Below are positions 43,088-43,770 of a stretch of 43,770 bases of DNA, piece by piece. The DNA lies in contig JALXBH010000234.1 in NCBI GenBank assembly GCA_026991535.1, positions 1 through 43,770 on the forward strand, written 5' to 3'. The position numbers were made by a program, and so were the translations under genes. Below the pieces are notes generated by a model that did not search any database, had not been told where the DNA came from, and saw only the letters and a program-made list of their open reading frames with translations. The stretch is from Calditrichia bacterium. Its GTDB lineage: Bacteria; Calditrichota; Calditrichia; Calditrichales; J004. Position 1 is the stretch's first letter; every line of letters starts with the position of its first letter.

Positions 43088-43309
43088 ATTTACCCGCCTT
43101 CGGCGGAAAATCCCGCCCGCCACAGGGAACGCAAACGCAGGCAATTAAACTTTGAAGCTTTTCGGCCCTGCATTATATTGTAAAAAAGGGCGGGAATATC
43201 CCGTAACATGGTCATTCCCGGGATAAACGAAACTACAAAGGATATATGTCCACGCTAAACGAAATGCATTTAGCGGGATGTTGGTAGCAAGCTTAAAACA
43301 GAAAGCACA
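43088..43309. other. non-coding junction with imperfect inverted repeats
   Basis: No gene seen. CGCTAAA (43253-43259) and TTTAGCG (43269-43275) are perfect inverted copies. A longer imperfect pair joins the region 43197-43210 (TATCCCGTAACATG) with 43267-43280 (CATTTAGCGGGATG). GTTGG follows at 43280-43284, about 25 nt before the AT-rich reading frame. The layout recalls a foldable recombination site such as an integron attC, but the conserved core boxes are not convincing. Confidence 0.3.
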
Positions 43310-43770
43310 ATGAAGAATAATAATCTTAAATTTAAGGGTGGTGTTTTAATTATTGGTTCGTTGATTTGGGAAGAATCGGCACTAAGAAAGAAATGGAGAA
43401 ACAAAAATTTGGACTTGGATAAGCAAATTAAAGTTAAATTACCAATCAGATATGGAAGAATCTCGCAAACCAGAAATTGCACCTTTACAATGGTATTTTC
43501 AAGCGATTGCAAAACTAAATTAGGTCAAGGAATTTTTCTGCCATTCAAAAAAGATTATAGCATTGAGCAAATAATTAAACAAGGAAAACTGATGATTGAA
43601 GCAGAACACAATCGTGTAGTAGATTTCGATAGATTTAATTGGGGCTGGGGATGTTTAGGAATTATTACAAACCCCAAAATAGAATTTGAGATTGAAAAAT
43701 TCTGGAAAGCTAAATATGGAAATGGTTTCAATCCAGATGACTATAAAATAAAAGATGAAGAATCCATTGT
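43310..43770 (+). CDS. start of an unrecognised AT-rich gene, cut by the window edge
   Basis: An open frame of 153 full codons with no stop, beginning ATG 43310 (MKNNNLKFKGGVLIIGSLIW). I do not recognise the family with confidence; the phrases LIIGSLIWEES, LPIRYGRISQTRN and FTMVFSSDCKTKLGQGIF look like a real soluble protein with alternating strands. The N-terminal GSLIW loosely recalls gamma-glutamylcyclotransferase-like folds, which I do not claim. Codons are strongly A/T-ending (AAA, ATT, TTA), unlike the G/C-ending codons of all genes to the left, so recent transfer is likely. The true length is unknown because the sequence ends. Confidence 0.7.
   Translation, partial: MKNNNLKFKGGVLIIGSLIWEESALRKKWRNKNLDLDKQIKVKLPIRYGRISQTRNCTFTMVFSSDCKTKLGQGIFLPFKKDYSIEQIIKQGKLMIEAEHNRVVDFDRFNWGWGCLGIITNPKIEFEIEKFWKAKYGNGFNPDDYKIKDEESI

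Noticed and set aside
43270-43512. 80-codon open frame on the minus strand
   Set aside because: It is antisense to the larger AT-rich frame from 43310, which has better protein-like sequence and runs off the window.

Overview
This window comes from a Gram-negative bacterium, probably of the FCB group and possibly Calditrichota. The evidence is the TonB-dependent receptor, outer-membrane lipoproteins, an RND efflux pump, and a secreted beta-propeller protein ending in a type IX-like sorting domain (YPNPFNP motif). The phylum is inferred from protein style only. I see no rRNA, tRNA, CRISPR array or transposase. Coding is dense except for three regulatory gaps (5865-6247, 10176-10577, 28843-29168) and the right edge.

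Left part (1-5864): a 1-Cys peroxiredoxin, a YgiQ-type radical SAM protein, a membrane hybrid histidine kinase and a cation:proton antiporter.

Signalling island (about 6038-12480): a sigma70-like promoter and a long structured leader precede a coiled-coil protein, a one-pass membrane protein with cytosolic coiled-coil/longin-like parts and a periplasmic OmpA domain, a Ras-like small GTPase lacking the catalytic Gln, and a sigma54 activator whose start overlaps the GTPase stop. Just downstream is a nearly perfect sigma54 promoter (10381-10396). It drives a leader or small RNA of about 150 nt with three strong hairpins, then a soluble histidine kinase. A second hairpin with the same 9-nt loop follows the kinase, and a zinc-ribbon adenylate/guanylate cyclase lies on the opposite strand. 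This is the best candidate for an undescribed system.

Middle (12619-28842): TonB-dependent receptor, parvulin, sulfotransferase-like protein, two very large hybrid histidine kinases (multi-PAS/GAF and Reg_prop/Y_Y_Y types) that meet tail to tail, an M3 metallopeptidase lipoprotein and a secreted propeller protein.

Sulfur operon (29169-32895): SQR-like flavoprotein, DUF1641 protein, TusE/DsrC-like protein with only the terminal Cys, and DsrE2-like protein. Two paralogous Cys-rich MerR regulators flank it. A second sigma54-like promoter and CTACATTT half-sites lie upstream. Together the genes look like a module that oxidises sulfide or persulfide and relays sulfur.

Metal-resistance operon (32966-43022): an SmtB/ZiaR-type ArsR sensor with two operator-like dyads, a small exported protein, an outer-membrane factor, a His-rich adaptor, an RND pump, a PII-like protein, a P1B ATPase, a TPR protein and a di-haem cytochrome c with a Cys/Gly-rich tail. 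After a strong terminator, the last about 500 bases are visibly AT-rich and hold the start of an unrecognised gene that runs off the window.
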